DNA of 64,000 bases from Callipepla californica brunnescens (Eukaryota; Chordata; Aves; Galliformes; Odontophoridae): the NCBI GenBank assembly GCA_023055505.1, contig JALIRH010000023.1, forward strand, positions 7,198,423 through 7,262,422, read 5' to 3'. Shown piece by piece: positions 12,021 through 24,935 of this stretch. The first letter of the stretch is position 1. Every line of letters begins with the position of its first letter. The translations under genes were made by a program, and so were the position numbers. The notes under the pieces are model-generated. The model searched no databases and was not told where the DNA came from. It was given only the letters and a program-made list of their open reading frames with translations.

Positions 12021-13168
12021 TTACCTCCATCTCTGGTTTCCTGTCCCAGTTAAGTCTGTTAGAGTTGCACTAGCACCAGCAGCAGTTCTATCAGGCATGC
12101 TCCCAAAAGCATGATAACAAGCTGCAGAACCTGCTTAGATCAGGACATATGGAAAGCTTCAATTACCTCAACATGATTCTGGAAAACTTCCCAGAGCATA
12201 CATATGCCCCTTCAGCATCATTCCATGCAATAAAAATTAAAGATTCTGATGATGAACTGCAACCTTTGAGTCATGTCTTACAAAATCAGACTCTGCACCA
12301 TGCTGGGACAGTGGAGGTGCTCAATAGAAGGTGTGAATAACTTTTTTTAAGATTATTCTGTGTGCATAACTTGTTTTCTGTAAACACCACTTTCAGTGAA
12401 TATGAACTAGAGGTAGGTAGAATAATATTAAAATAAAAGAGCAAGTACACAGAAGGGAGAAATGAAGTGATTTTCTGTTTGAAAAATATTCCTACATAAT
12501 GGATTTTCTCGTCTTTAATTAACAGAAAATGTAACATTGCAGAAACTATATGTTGGCACATAAGTTATGTGCTTCTCTTTTTTATCATTACAGTAAAATT
12601 CACCTTGGTTGATATGTATCTCCCAAAGGGACATTTTAGGTATTATGTACAATAAAATATGAAAACTCTATATTCGCAAGATTTGCAAAAAATTCTACAA
12701 ATCTTTGTAACTTTCTCTGCAATATCAGCTTCTATCAAGCAGCATGGATATCTTAATTTGTTTTCAATCTTAAGGATTCAAAAGCACAAAGAATTAGACA
12801 CTAAGGTTTTTGCAAATACTTCTATCCTAGATGTAGCGTAGTATCCATCCTTAAGGTTTTACTTCTCATTTTTTGAATCTGTGAAGGTGAGTTGACTTCA
12901 GAAATACTGACAGTGAGGTAGCCCACTCTATCTATAAGCATTTACATTTTAGATGAAGGACATATAATTTAGGCAAGTGGAACCACTCTAGATAAAAAGA
13001 CTCTCCTGCATCCTCTCTCAAGACCCAGGCTCAGTTCCTGGTTAACTATCCTCTTGATTTTAACAGGAGATGGAGAACAGAAATCACAGATGTCATGAAA
13101 GAAACTAATGACACATTTTTTTAGCTTTAGAAAGTCACTGATTCATATAGGCAGAATGAGAGAATGAA
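12021..13168. other. unique AT-rich non-coding stretch
   Basis: No supported gene or repeat. The two longest frames (60-91 codons) are anonymous and overlap on opposite strands. Confidence 0.45.
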
Positions 13169-13455
13169 ATCACAGAATCACAGAGATTGGAAGGAACTTC
13201 AAGGGATCACTGAGTCCAATTCCATTGATTTATTTAAGACTCCCTACAAGAGGTCACACAGGTAGGCATTCAGACAGGTTTGGAATATCACTATACAAAG
13301 ATACTCCACAAACTCTCTGGTCAACCAGTGCGCTGTCACTTCTTTACTTACTGCAAAGTTCTTCCACATTTTTATATGGAACTTTCTTTGTTCGAGATTT
13401 AGGCCATTACTTCTTGTCCAGAGACTGTTCCAGCATTATGCATGTCTGTCTTTAA
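13169..13455 (-). mobile_element. CR1 LINE 3' tail
   Basis: The left edge reads ATCACAGAATCACAGAG, then GATTGGAAGGAACTTCAAG and ACTGAGTCCAATTCC, which is the complement of a CR1 3' end. It continues with CACACAGGTAGGCATTCAGA and the diverged 'stop at the last promoter-distal' region through GGCCATTACTTCTTGTCC. It resembles the subfamily at 3181. It is 5'-truncated near 13455. Confidence 0.85.
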
Positions 13456-15148
13456 ACACGGACTGACACATACTAAGAAAGATGGATGAATAAGTACATA
13501 CTTCACTTAGTTGCAAATATTAATATATTTTCATTACTACAGTTTTAGTACTTCTCTCCTGGATTTGAACATCCAGCAATCAGATTTCAGACTGCAAGTT
13601 AGACAGTGCTAGATGTATGTATATATACATATCTCTTCTAGTTAATTTGTTACTTAGTAACAATGGAGTCAATGATATATTAGTTTAACTACAGAATTAT
13701 ATAGTGAAATTGTTATTTAATGTTTACTACGCTATACACACACATATATATACATTCCAATATTTTAACCCTATTTCCTTGACCTGCTTGACTCCTTAGT
13801 AGATTTTGGAAACACATCCAAGGACAATATGAAGTTAGTAAAATTCCTCTAATTGAGTTAATTCAGGGACAAACTTTCAGACCAATTAAACTTACACTGT
13901 CTTTAATGTGAGAGTTCATAATAGTAATATGGCCTTTAAATAGACTAGTCACAGAGTGGAAAGTAGGGACACATAAATCAGAGTGTACTGCATTTACACT
14001 GTTCATGCTCTGGTTGATTGGAAACTCTAAATAACAAAATCAATGTAAAATATTCTTCATAAAATTATATAGCCAGTCATATCTAATATGTATTAACCTC
14101 TCTGAATACATATGTGATTACTTGCTGAGCATACATATTCTCCTAAAGCAGCAATTTATTTGCGTAAATAATACGAATTAAAGAAAAAGTTTCTTCCCCA
14201 CAGCTTGTCAAAAATTGGAGGAAAATATTCTCAGAGTAAATATTAATCACAGATTGTAATAAAGTTAATTTTTTTTTGTTTGAATGTGAAAAGAAAGACA
14301 AGACAGTTCTCGGTCTTTTTTCTACAAATTAAATGATAAAACTTTCTTCATCTATGATGAGGTTTAAAAAGGACAAAACTAGACTCACTTCTTAAACTCA
14401 CACCACCATCCATCACTCTTGTTGGAAGAGCTGTACTATTTCTGCTTAAGATCTGGAGGAAAATACAGAAGTTACTCTCAGTGAAACTTAAAACTCATGT
14501 AATTATTGCCAAGGTGGTAAATAATGTCAGCAAAGTGGTTGAGAATTACTTGTCCTACCTGACAGGAAGAGTCTATTCAAAAACTCTCTATTCCTGAAAC
14601 CTCTCAAGGCACTGAAAGAATGCTTATGCAATTCTTAATCCTGAAGTTTATATCTGTAAACCTTACATAAGTCATACAATTGCAACAATAATAAGAAACC
14701 GATTTTTCATTTTTTTCATTCTGTTAGTGAGCATTATCTGAGTCTGTTTTCTGTTGTCAGAAAAACATAAATTTGTAGTTAAAAGGAAAGAAAAAAGTTC
14801 TTTCACATTGTGGAAAAAAAATAGAATAAAAAGCAATAAAACAACACGCTGTAGCACTAACAAGAAACAGTGAAGGATTCAGATTTCATACACTGTTTCA
14901 AGCACTGATTGTCTCAGGACATATTGCAGTTTGAAAGATGGACTGAAAGGCACTCAGATTCATCTTAAATCTGACTACAGCAAGCCCACAGAGAAACCTT
15001 GACTGAGTAAGCAATGCAGAGTATACATGTTAGCAATTATAAGGATTAAGTAAAATTCCTGTTTCTTCAGATCAGATGATTTTTGATCTTTGATCTCAGT
15101 AAAATATTTCCATATATTTTATTCAAATGATTATTTAATCTTTAAAAG

Positions 15149-15166
15149 AAAAAAAAAAAAAAAAAA
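15149..15166. repeat. A18 homopolymer
   Basis: Run of 18 A followed by GAGG. No retrocopy body is recognised upstream. Confidence 0.9.
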
Positions 15167-15925
15167 GAGGACAGGGAACCAAAAAGAGAGCAGTCTATTG
15201 TTGACTAAATTAGTTGATGCTGTAGACAGTGGCTCGCTTAGCTGAATCTTTGCAGATCTTCTTGGAAGAATAACAGCAACTCTTCATGTAAACCCTAAAT
15301 GTCCCCATGTCTGTGCTGGTGCTTTAAAAGAATCTACAGCTTCAGACTCCTTTAAATACATAATACAAGGATCACCTTGTTCTTCAGCTCTGATTGAGCT
15401 TCAGAATAACATAATACCCCGCTTCTTAAATCTGACAATCCTGCCATTATTTTGTTGGAGTATTTCTGATCTCTGATGGTATTCAAAAGACAAATAACCA
15501 TCAAACCTTTTATGATGTCTGAATATATTTCAAAAGCAACAGAAAAACCTAAATGGGTATCAGTATCATGTAACTTCTTTGCTGTTGGTCATTCTCAAAA
15601 ATTTTAGTAAAACCAGAATAGAGTGAAGAGATTTGGTGGACACTTACTGATAAATAATTAATCATTTCATTGGCAAGATTTATTGCGCATTTTCAGCCAA
15701 AACCCTGTGTTGTTCCACATTTGCAGCCTCCTGTTTGTTCCATTTACACTTTGTGTTTCATCATTAGTTCCTTCAATTGTATTAATAAATAACACCTGGT
15801 TGGACAAGAGTCACTACTGAACATATCACAAACATTTTGCTAGAATTATGTCTTTTTTCTTTTTAACTGCTTGGTGTAGTATCCAATTTTTTTATTCTTT
15901 TTATTTAAAAGGAATTACAGGGTTG

Positions 15926-15992
15926 TTTTTCTGTTTGTTTGTTTGTTTTCACTTGTTTGGAGTTTTTTTGTTGGTTTGTTTGTTTGTTGTTA
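15926..15992. repeat. TTTG-rich microsatellite
   Basis: Interrupted GTTT/TTTG repeats (TTTGTTTGTTTG blocks at both ends). On the minus strand this yields the N/K/Q-rich tail of a spurious 129-codon frame. Confidence 0.9.
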
Positions 15993-16443
15993 TTAAGAGC
16001 CTTTCTCTCATTTTCATAATGCATACTCTTTTTGACTACTGTATGACAGTATTCATCCCGAAAGTCTTTTGCATCAAAACACCAGATACTTTGTGAACTG
16101 AAGAGAAAGATATTCCCATAATGGATTAAGCACCTACCAGGCAGGAGCAGACCAACTGCTTTCTTGATAGATTCTCTCCACACCATCTGATTGTCATCTA
16201 CCCCATAGTTATCATGCCAACAAACACTCATTGACAATAGCATACCATAACAGAGTATCACTTGGAATCCACAATAAGTGATCCTCTCATGCACTAGTTA
16301 TGACAATAAAAATAACTATAGAACACATAGGTTCACAGGATTCCTTTACTACACAACTAATTTGATATATGAACCAAAGAACGTTTTTCTTATTTTTACT
16401 TGTTCTGATGAATTATGAAAATATTGTTGAGAAATGCATACTG

Positions 16444-16463
16444 AAAAAAAAAAAAAAAAAAAA
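16444..16463. repeat. A20 homopolymer
   Basis: Run of 20 A followed by CAAATAG. No adjacent gene copy was identified. Confidence 0.9.
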
Positions 16464-18364
16464 CAAATAGCTACATTATGTTTCCTAGATGATATTCCAC
16501 TATTTAAAAAGAAAAAGAATTTAGTTAACTAGATCTTAAGTTAGTTACTGTCTTGTTTCAAAGTCATGGCCCCACGAAGAAAGCTTAATGCTAATAGAAA
16601 GTATTACATACAGTTGAATGTTCAGCTATGGAGATGGGTCCTTGACACTAATCTTAACCTACTTCATGTGTTTATGTGTCAATGTACCTCTTCTTACCAG
16701 CTTATGTTTACCTACTGCACAATGATTCTGTATGTAAGGGTACACTTAGCAGTCATTGCAGTGCTGAATTAGATGCTGATTTCCTCTACTCTTCTTAAAC
16801 ACCTACGATATTACATGCTGGTGAATCAAAAGATCACTTTTATCCTTTCCACATAGTCTTCACACCAAATGACTTCATGCTGTAGGCATGATCTCTCATT
16901 CTTAGACTTTACACCTGACACATAAAAACACACCAAATTGGTTGAGACACATATTGCCCTAGAGATCCCTCTCCCTAGAGGGGTGGAGAGAAGGAAAGGT
17001 GATGGGAGTAGCTGGGGAAGGGGAGGGGAGTTGGCACTTCATGTCAAACAAAAAATCAGTGTATTTTACAACAGTACTATTTTGCTATTGTGGCTTAGGA
17101 AATCCAGAAGGATTTTTTTCTTATAGTTCACTGATGTAACAGACAGTGTCAATGTCAACTGAAGATATAAGAGGGTTAGTTTTTAGTTCAAGGATTTTGT
17201 GGATTTATTTCTCAGAATTTCACACTTCAGAACAATATCAGAGGAAGCTCCTGACCTTACTGTTACATATCAGATCCCGTGAAATTCTCTTGAATTTTCT
17301 GATGAAAATAAATGGATAGTTTACTTACACAGAACAAGTACCCACATAAGCTGTATTTACTATCTGTCCTGCAATTGATGTGTAAACAGAGAAAGGCATT
17401 CCTGGGGCATCTGATGACTAACAATAGCAAGCAGAATGCAAAATAAGGAAAAAAAGATAGACATACAACAGGAGAATGAGACACTTCTTGCACAGCTCTC
17501 TCTTCAAAGTTCTACAAGTACTTAAATAACAAAAATATGTTCCCCACTACAAATTGGGAAAAAAGAATACATGATGTATAATTTCATTTTTAGCCTAGTT
17601 TTATGTGCTAATATGTTCCATTAAAATGAAGTAGTGTCACCAACTATCACTAGTGACAACAGCAAATGTTTTAATTCTTATTCTAAAAAGACCTTAATAA
17701 TAGATGTCAAAATTTTAGTTTCATTAACTGTAAAAAGTATTATTGAGTGATTCTCCTCATAGCAGTGAAGGGAAACTGTCAAATTTTGCTGATCCTTCAC
17801 ATAAGGTTAAACAGCAAGAAAGCTAACACTACTACCAGTGTTAAATGATGAGAGGAATAACAGTCAGTGAATGCAATACAGGGTGAAAACTGTCCCAGTT
17901 AAAGTGAAAATAGCTGTAAATGGATAGCGTGGCTACAATAAACTGACTCATAAAATGTTTAACAGAATGTATCAAGTCTAGCAGACAGAGGAGTAAAAGC
18001 TCATGGATGTAACAAGATCTAGCACCAATATGCGATATTTGAACAGATATTTCACATCTTCTTGCCATGGCAGCTGACAAAAGAGGGAATGTTTCCTGAA
18101 CAGTTCCTGAGAGCTGGAAGAGTTGTGCTCAGGCTGAAAGATCTAAATTCTACAACACCCTCTTGTCCAGACAACTTGGCAATTCAATTGCTCAGTAACA
18201 CTGTTTTGTATGCTCATTCTGGGATAACTAACAATTAATTTGTATCAGTATGTGTGCCATACTGTCACAGCAAGAAAGGCTTGAGAATCCCCAAATAGAA
18301 GAGTGATAACTACAACTGTTGCAATTCTATTTAACCCCCAAAATGAGAGATCTCATAGCAAGTG

Positions 18365-18914
18365 TCTTACAATGAGCCTGGGGATGGGATGCAAGGTGAG
18401 ATCAGTATCACAGCTGAGGCGCATCTACACCAGTGCACGCAGCACAGGAAACAAAACAGCAGAGCTCAAAGCCATTGTGCAACAGGAAAACTACATTACA
18501 TTACATTAGTACCATTACTAAAACATGGTGATGAAGTGGAGCTGTAAAGCTCTTCCTGGGAATGCTAAGGGTAAGGATCAGGGGAAGGTCAACAAAGCTG
18601 ACATCCTGGTGAGAGTCTGTTATAGAACACCCAGTCAGAATGAAAGACAGATGAAGCTTTCTATGAGCAGCTGGCAGATGACATGCAGTCACCAGCCCTT
18701 CTTCTCTTTGGTCACTAACTTAGCAAACTCTTTTTGGAAATATAGCACAGCTGAGAGGGAACAATCTAAGAAATTCCAAAAATGTGTGGAAGATAACTCC
18801 TGATACAGCTGGTAAGAGTCTACAAGGGGATGTGCCCTGCTAGACCTACTATACACGAACAGAGAAGGACCAGTGGGAGATGTGATAGTCAAAAGCTTTC
18901 TTGGGCATAGTAAT
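18365..18914 (+). mobile_element. CR1 LINE, endonuclease part (5' side of LTR insertion)
   Basis: First half of a plus-strand CR1. It opens with the end of ORF1 and the endonuclease start (LRRIYTSARSTGNKTAEL near 18415, then IVQQENYITLH). Next come the YRxP box as RVCYRTPSQNERQ near 18610, SSWQMTCSHQPFF, and an EN tail with GDVIVKSFLGHSN ending at 18914. The downstream half resumes at 19488, after an LTR. ORF1 is mostly absent. Confidence 0.85.
18909..18914. repeat. target site duplication, left copy
   Basis: AGTAAT directly before the LTR, matched by AGTAAC at 19482-19487. Six bases is the usual duplication length for alpharetrovirus/ERVK-type integrases. Confidence 0.7.
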
Positions 18915-19481
18915 AGTCAACGGTTTACTGGGCTGGATCGGCCCGGTTCAGTGACAATTGGTGCGGGGGACCCACGGACCCATGCCCCAGGAAAGAGGAA
19001 GGGAAAAGGGAAAAGGGCGATAGGCCTAGAAACAAAACAGCGGCAACGATCTGAGGAGGAAAGCTAATTTACTAAATAAGATATCAGAAAACAAAATAAC
19101 ACAATATAATATAATATAATTGGAATTGAGGCTAATTAATCAAGTAAAATGAGCAAGAGAGAGTGTCCGATAAACCGAAGGCCTTACGCTAACGCTGAAG
19201 GCGATACGGCAGCGAGCACCCACTGCTGAGTCGATCCCGAAGGAAAAAGAGTGTCCTGTGACCGCAGAGAGTTTTTATCTGTTCCCTCTGAGCGGAAAAC
19301 ACGTAAAAATACAAAGCATCGCAAAGTCCTCTGGGGAATGTAGTTCTTCTTCTCTTCTGAGACAGGTATACCTGGAATTATCAATGATCTATGGAGCTGG
19401 AGTATTAGCTCTTTAACACTCAATGCAATATATGATGTTATGATGTGGAATACCAGTACCAAAAATCATGAAACCATGAGA
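18915..19481 (-). mobile_element. solo LTR of an avian endogenous retrovirus, nested in CR1 (copy A)
   Basis: A 567-bp solo long terminal repeat. Its ends (AGTCAACGG... and ...CCATGAGA) are decayed forms of the TGTCA...TGACA ends seen intact in the related copy at 58347-58891. It interrupts a CR1 whose reading resumes on the other side, and it is flanked by AGTAAT/AGTAAC. No gag, pol or env lies next to it, so the provirus was probably lost by LTR-LTR recombination. The minus strand is suggested as sense because it shows a GATAAAA box (near 19280) before CpG-containing sequence and a TTAGTAAATTAGC-like segment. The middle is far richer in CpG than its surroundings. Family name not assigned. 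Orientation is inferred. Confidence 0.82.
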
Positions 19482-19487
19482 AGTAAC
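19482..19487. repeat. target site duplication, right copy
   Basis: AGTAAC after the LTR; it differs from the left copy AGTAAT by one transition. Confidence 0.7.
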
Positions 19488-21075
19488 CACAAAATGTTAA
19501 GACTTCTAGATCAATTCATGGTGAAGGGAGCTCTGCAAAACCACCGTCTTGGAATTCCAGAGGTCAGACTTTGAACTATTTAGGAGAGATTGTCTGGGAG
19601 TGTCCCTTGGTTTTAGTCATTCCTGTAGGATAAAGGGCTCCAGGAAGGTTGGACATTTCTCACATAGGAAATCTTAAAGGCACAAGATGGGGACATCCTG
19701 TGTGCCACAGGATGAGCTGGTGGGAAAGAAGATTAGACTAGTTGAACATGAAGTTTTCACTGAAAATTGAGGAGAAAAAGGAGTTTTACATCTTTGGAAG
19801 AAGAGGTATACAACTCAGGAACAGAAGAAAATTGTTGCTAGGATATGCAAAGAGAGAGTTAGAAAGGAAAAAGCAACTTAATCTAGACATCGTTGTCAAA
19901 GAATTAAAAAGTGTTTTTACAAATACAGTAACAAAAAGAGGGTAAAAGGGAATCTCCATCCTTTACTGGATGTGACAGGGAACATCAGCACAAAGGATAA
20001 GGAAAATGGTGAGGCTGATGTACTCAGTGCCTTTACTTCTCCAATAATCACATCAGTTATCCACAGGGTACTCAGCCCCAAGAGCTGAAGATAGGAATGG
20101 GGAGGATAATATTCCCTCCATAATTCAGGAGGAAGAGGTGACCTGCTACTCCACATGGACTGTCAGAAGTCTATGGGACCAGATGGGATTTACCTGAGGG
20201 TACAGAGAGAGCTAGAACAAGTGTTCACCAAACCACCTATCATCATATATCAGCAGTCCTGATCTACTAGGAAGGTCCCAAGTTCCCAGATAACTGAAGG
20301 TCCTAGACAACTGGAGACTTGTAAATATGATGCCCATATACAAGCAAAGATTGAAGGAGGTCCAGGGAACTACAGATCTGTAAGCCTGATCTATTGGGGG
20401 AAAGTTAGAGAGAAGACCACCTACAACGCAATCACATAGTATGTGCAGGACAGACAGAGGATTGGGTCTACCCAGCATGCATTCATGAACGGTGGGTCCT
20501 GCCTGACCAAATTCATCTCCTTCTACCAGGAAACATGACTAGTGAATAAGGGAAAGGCTGTGTACATCGTCTACAAAGTAGTCTAGTAAGGATTTTGACA
20601 CTGTTTCCTCCAGTATTCTTCTAGAGATGTTGGCAGCTTCTCCTAAAGAAGTTTGGACAGGTGCACTCATCTCTGGTTACAACACTGGCTGGATGGCTGA
20701 GCCCAGAAAGTGGTGGTGAACTGAGTTAAATCTAGCTGCCAACAGGTCAGCACTGGGGGTAGTCTTGTTTACTGTCTTTATTGATGATATGGATATTGAT
20801 ATGGATAAGGGGATTGAGTGCAGCTGCAGTACGTTTGAAGACAATACCATGTTGGGAGGAAGTGCTGATAAGTTGTCTGAGGGTAGGAAGGCATCACAGA
20901 GGAATCTGTATTAGCCTGAATCAATGGGCTGAGACCAATTGCAGTTTCTGCAGGACTAAGTACTGGGTCCTGCACTTACATCAAAACAACCCCATGCAAC
21001 ATTACAGACTTCTAGCAGAGTGTCTGGAAAGCTGCATGACAGAAAAGGACATGGTGGCTAGTCAACATGAGACAA
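19488..21075 (+). mobile_element. CR1 LINE, EN-RT linker and RT part (3' side of LTR insertion)
   Basis: Continuation of the CR1 begun at 18365. It resumes at the end of the endonuclease (KTTVLEFQRSDFELF near 19540), then the linker with KKEFYIFGRRG near 19770. The RT entry is near 20160 (VRSLWDQMGFT-like frame), followed by CMHSXTVGPA-like sequence with CAAATTCATCTCCTTCTACC near 20505 and the motif C region near 20830, where TTTGAAGACAATACC replaces the FADD codons. It ends without its 3' untranslated region near 21075. Heavily mutated. Confidence 0.82.
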
Positions 21076-22157
21076 CATATCGTATGTAAAATCATTTTCA
21101 TAAAACTTATTCTTCTCTGGGGGGGAAAAGAAAAAAAAAATCGTTGGATTGCTCCAACATGGTCATGGTATTTATCAGATTTGAGTTACTCCATTTTTTT
21201 CTAGCTGTAATGATGTCTTTGCAAATTCAGACACATTTACTGCCCTAATACATGAGAAATGCAAGCCATTAATTCTGGATTTTCTCAGATTCTAGTATAA
21301 TTTTCATGATATGCCCTTTTGCACTGCTGAATATTAATATTCATTTGTTGATGCATTTCAGCAAGTAGATTAGGCACAAGAATTTGTACAGTGATTGATC
21401 ACCTCTGAGGATCTATATATGCGTTAATTTATACTAAGAGCTTAAATTAAGCTTTCCATTTTTCTTTGCTTATCTTTAGAGAATTTGAGAGAACTCTGAT
21501 TTACTGCAACTGATTAATATTATGGAATCTCAGTTTCAACAAAACTTAATAGCCAGTTCCAATTAGGTCATGTAAAAATCTCTTAAAAGTTATAAAAATT
21601 GAGGGATGTTTTAGAAAAGTTGACTGACTTCTAGCACATATCTCTAGCTATTACCCTTAGCATCCACACTTCTTAACTTCCAGTTCACCTTGAATGTCTG
21701 TAAGTGATTGAGTTCTAGAAAAGACTATTACTTGAACACCAAACTAGTCCTAAAAGAATTAACAGACACAGAAATTGCTCGAAAGGTGAAACAATACTAT
21801 ATATGATGTAGGAAATGATTATAAAACTAAAAATTGTATTTGTTGAGGGCAGGCTGAAGGCCATAATTCCAAATATTCGGTAGTCCAGACAGAGAGTTGA
21901 CAAGCTCTCCCCTTTAAAGAACTGAAGCAATTTGCCTCAGCACTGAGAACACCACCAATGAAGAACACAGCCTTAGTTGAGGCTGCAGGAAGCGAGAGAA
22001 AATGAGATTTTACAAACACTCCTGTAAGACAAGGGACCAAAAAGATATAGAAACATATATTCTACATCACACATGTAGGCTTGCCCTTTCACGGACTATG
22101 ACGACCAAATATGAAAGGATATGAGAAGAAAATAATAGCAATTTCTTTTTCTTCCTT

Positions 22158-22175
22158 AAAGAGAGAGAGAGAGAA
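22158..22175. repeat. GA microsatellite
   Basis: Short AAAGAGAGAGAGAGAGAA run. Confidence 0.9.
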
Positions 22176-22585
22176 TGAAGAAATGCTTGAAACATCACAG
22201 CTTGTATTTCCAACTATTTTAATTCATGTTTCCATCATCACCCACAACAGATGGAATCCCCTACTGGTACTGAGTTTGTAGAAGCACTACACAGCTTTTC
22301 TCCCAGTCTACAGAATAACACTTATTCAACAAAACAAAGGCCCATAGTCTATCAGAATAGACACAATGATTTGTAGAAAGTGTAACAAAAAAAATCATCT
22401 GTATTTTTAAATTGTGCATGAATGAGTCTAAGTGAAAGACAAAAGAATGTACCTTAAAGCCATCCCTTGCCCCACTGTCTGTGCCACATAAAGTATATAT
22501 TCAAGAAGTTTCAGAGTCATGTCTTTGACAGCATTCATTTTTAATTTTCTAGTTAAAATTCACAGGCATGCTTAAAGAAGAAAAA

Positions 22586-22612
22586 ATATATATATACATA
22601 TATATATGTATA
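22586..22612. repeat. TA-rich palindromic microsatellite
   Basis: TATATA repeat with a 20-bp perfect palindrome at 22593-22612 (arm TATACATATA). Confidence 0.88.
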
Positions 22613-23780
22613 ATGTTGATACAGAACAAGTCCTTATAGTTATATTTTGCTATAGAACACTTTGTGTACTACTTATAAATTAACGCAAGGAGAAGAAAAA
22701 AAGAAGTTCTCCTATAATTCATCAATGAACACAAGAGACTCAAACTAAATCTGTCTAGAGCAGCTCACAAATGTCACTGAGCTATAAGCATGACTTCCTA
22801 CAGAGCATGACTATTTCAGGTAGTTAGCCAGTACAACTACATAAAAATCAACAAGAGACTACATTTTCCATTGAGCATGAGTTTATGATGAACTAGGGGA
22901 AAAAAAATATATCGATTCTATTACTGAAATCCAATATTTCAGAGGACTAATGTCCTAAATGGGGTGTGGAGAGGGGGGTGGGGGGAGAAAAGAAGGGAAA
23001 AAAAAGAACTTTCAGTATTGTACTATATGCATTCTTGGGACAGAAGGGGAGGAGTGGAAATTAGTTCCAGCTCAGCCCTGAAGGCAGATCCCCACTCTAC
23101 CAAAATTGATTCCCCAGGTACCCTGACATAATATGTTTGAGGTTCTGAAACTTGAGAGAAAAGTGAGTGAGGATACAATGGGAGGTCCACTCAGGATCTT
23201 GTCTAGGGTAAGGAGGTCAACTCTACACTTCAACACTGTCTCTGCTGAGAAGATGGGTAATTGTCATGAGCAATTCCCTTCTGAGAAGAATGGAGGGTCC
23301 CATATATTGGTCAGACTGTACCCATAGGGAAGAGTGCTGACTCCCTGGGGCCCAAGTCAGGGACATTAGTAGGAGACTCCCTAGTCTGGTTCACCTCTCT
23401 GATTATTATCCCTTACTGATAGTTCAGGCTGGCAGCAATTACAGTGAGAGAAGCCTGACGACTATCAAAAGTGACTTCAGGGCATCGGGGTGGTTAGCTG
23501 ATGTAGCAGGTGTATATATGGCGTTTTCCTCTATCAGTGGCAGGGAATGATACAAAGAGAACCAGGAAAACCATCTCATAAACATACAGTTGAGATGCTG
23601 GCAAAACAGTGGAAATTTTGTGTTTGTTGACCTTGGACAGTTTACTCAGCACCTGCTCAGATGGCTGTAGATTGGTCTCACCCATCTCAAAGGGGGAAAT
23701 TGAGTGGCAGGAATGAAGAGGGAAGGGGTTTAATAACCAGGCTCACTTGAAATAAGCCTGGGTAAGCAATAAAGGGATTT

Positions 23781-23804
23781 GGGGGGGGGGGGAGGGGGGG
23801 GAGG
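23781..23804. repeat. G12-A-G8 run
   Basis: Two long G runs separated by one A between the ORF1 and endonuclease parts of a CR1. G-quadruplex-prone on the plus strand. Confidence 0.92.
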
Positions 23805-24028
23805 CAAATGGCACAGCTGAAGTTCATCTATACCAATGCACTCATAACTGACCTAGTTGCCGTTACTGAAACATAGTAGGATCACTTCCACAACTGGAGT
23901 ACCGCAACGGAAGGCTACAAGTTCTTCAGAAGGGATAGGAAAGGAAGGAGGGGCAGTGGCATGGTTTTCTCTAGAGAATGTTTCAGTGTTGTTGAGCTTA
24001 GGACAGGAAATGATAAGGCTATTTCTCC

Positions 24029-24211
24029 GTGGGTAAAGATCAGGGGAAGGACAGACGTCCTAACCAAGATGAAGAGATGGACAAGGAATTATATGAGCAG
24101 CTGGCAGAAGTTGTGCAATTGCCAGCTCTTGTTCTCATAGGGCACTTCAGCTTCCCTGATATATACCAGAAAAACAATACAGCTAGAAAAAGCAGTTCAG
24201 AAGGTTTCTAG
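24029..24211 (+). pseudogene. CR1 endonuclease fragment
   Basis: The frame reads the middle of the AP-type endonuclease: RRPNQDEEMDKELYEQLAE, then PALVLIGHFSFPDIY, where the usual GDFN box has become GHFS, so a metal/catalytic aspartate is lost. NTARKSSSEGF follows. It precedes the deletion joint to the RT at about 24240. Confidence 0.85.
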
Positions 24212-24347
24212 AGTCTGTAGTAGACAACTTCCTGACAAGCTAGTAAGAGAGGGACATAACAAGGACCTAGAAACTACAAGACTATCAGCCTGGCTTCAGT
24301 ACTAGGAAAGGCTATGGAACAGATCATCTCAAGTAAGATCACATGGC

Positions 24348-24935
24348 ATGTGTGGGAAAAGCCACCATGGGTTCTTGAAAGGCAGGTCCTGCTTGGCAAA
24401 CTTGATCTCCGTCTGTGATCTAGTGACCTGCCTGGTGGATGAGGGAAAGGCTGCTGACATAGTCTGCCCAGACTTCAGCAAAGCCTTTGACACTGTCTCC
24501 CACTGTATCCTCCTAGAAAAGCTGGCAGTTCATGGCTTGAACAGGTACACTGTTGGCTGGGTACAGAACTGGCTGGAGGGTCAGGCCCAGAGAGAAGTGG
24601 TGAATGAAGTTAAATCCAGCTGGCCATCGGTCACAAGCAGTGTTCCTCAGGGGTCAGGACTGGGGCCTGTCCTCTTCAATATCTTTATTGATGACCTGGG
24701 CTTGAGTGCACCCTCAGTAAGTTTGCAGATGACACCAAATTGTCTGGAAGTGTCAATCTGCCTGGGGGTAGTGAAGCCCCACAGAGGGATCTGGACAGAC
24801 TGGATAGCTGGGCTGAAGCCAGTGGCACAAAATTCAACAAGACCAAGTGTCAGGTCCTGCACATTGGCCACAGCAACCCTAGACAATGCTACAGCATGGG
24901 GGCAGATTGGCTGGCAGACTGTGTGGAAGAAATAG
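24348..24935 (+). pseudogene. CR1 reverse transcriptase core, best preserved in the window
   Basis: A 195-codon open frame covering RT motifs. Residues 8-20 read [13 protein letters not shown]. Motif A is [12 protein letters not shown] at 41-52 with catalytic D42. [15 protein letters not shown] follows at 71-85, and motif B is [19 protein letters not shown] at 98-116. After residue 116 a frameshift drops the FADD box (motif C), which is still present in DNA near 24724 as TTTGCAGATGACACC in another frame. The start codon is arbitrary, since real ORF2 would continue upstream into the deleted linker. The missing motif C in frame makes it non-functional. Confidence 0.92.

Larger units (their letters stand above)
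13456..18364. other. long unique AT-rich non-coding stretch
   Basis: About 4.9 kb with no recognisable gene or transposon. Simple sequence inside: TA/GT-rich DNA near 13615-13632 and 13735-13755, A18 at 15149-15166, a TTTG-rich block at 15926-15992, and A20 at 16444-16463. A GGGGA-like purine patch lies at 16976-17032. The open frames at 15848-16096 (+) and 15905-16294 (-) arise from the TTTG block and are not credible genes. Confidence 0.5.
21076..23040. other. unique AT-rich non-coding stretch
   Basis: No gene or transposon recognised. Simple sequence: GA repeat at 22158-22175, a TA-rich palindromic block at 22586-22612 and a G-rich patch near 22959-22985. Confidence 0.45.

Noticed and set aside
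15848..16294. Membrane-like F/L-rich plus frame and N/K/Q-rich minus frame
   Set aside because: Both come from the TTTG repeat at 15926-15992 and AT-rich flanks; opposite-strand frames of similar length show no coding bias.
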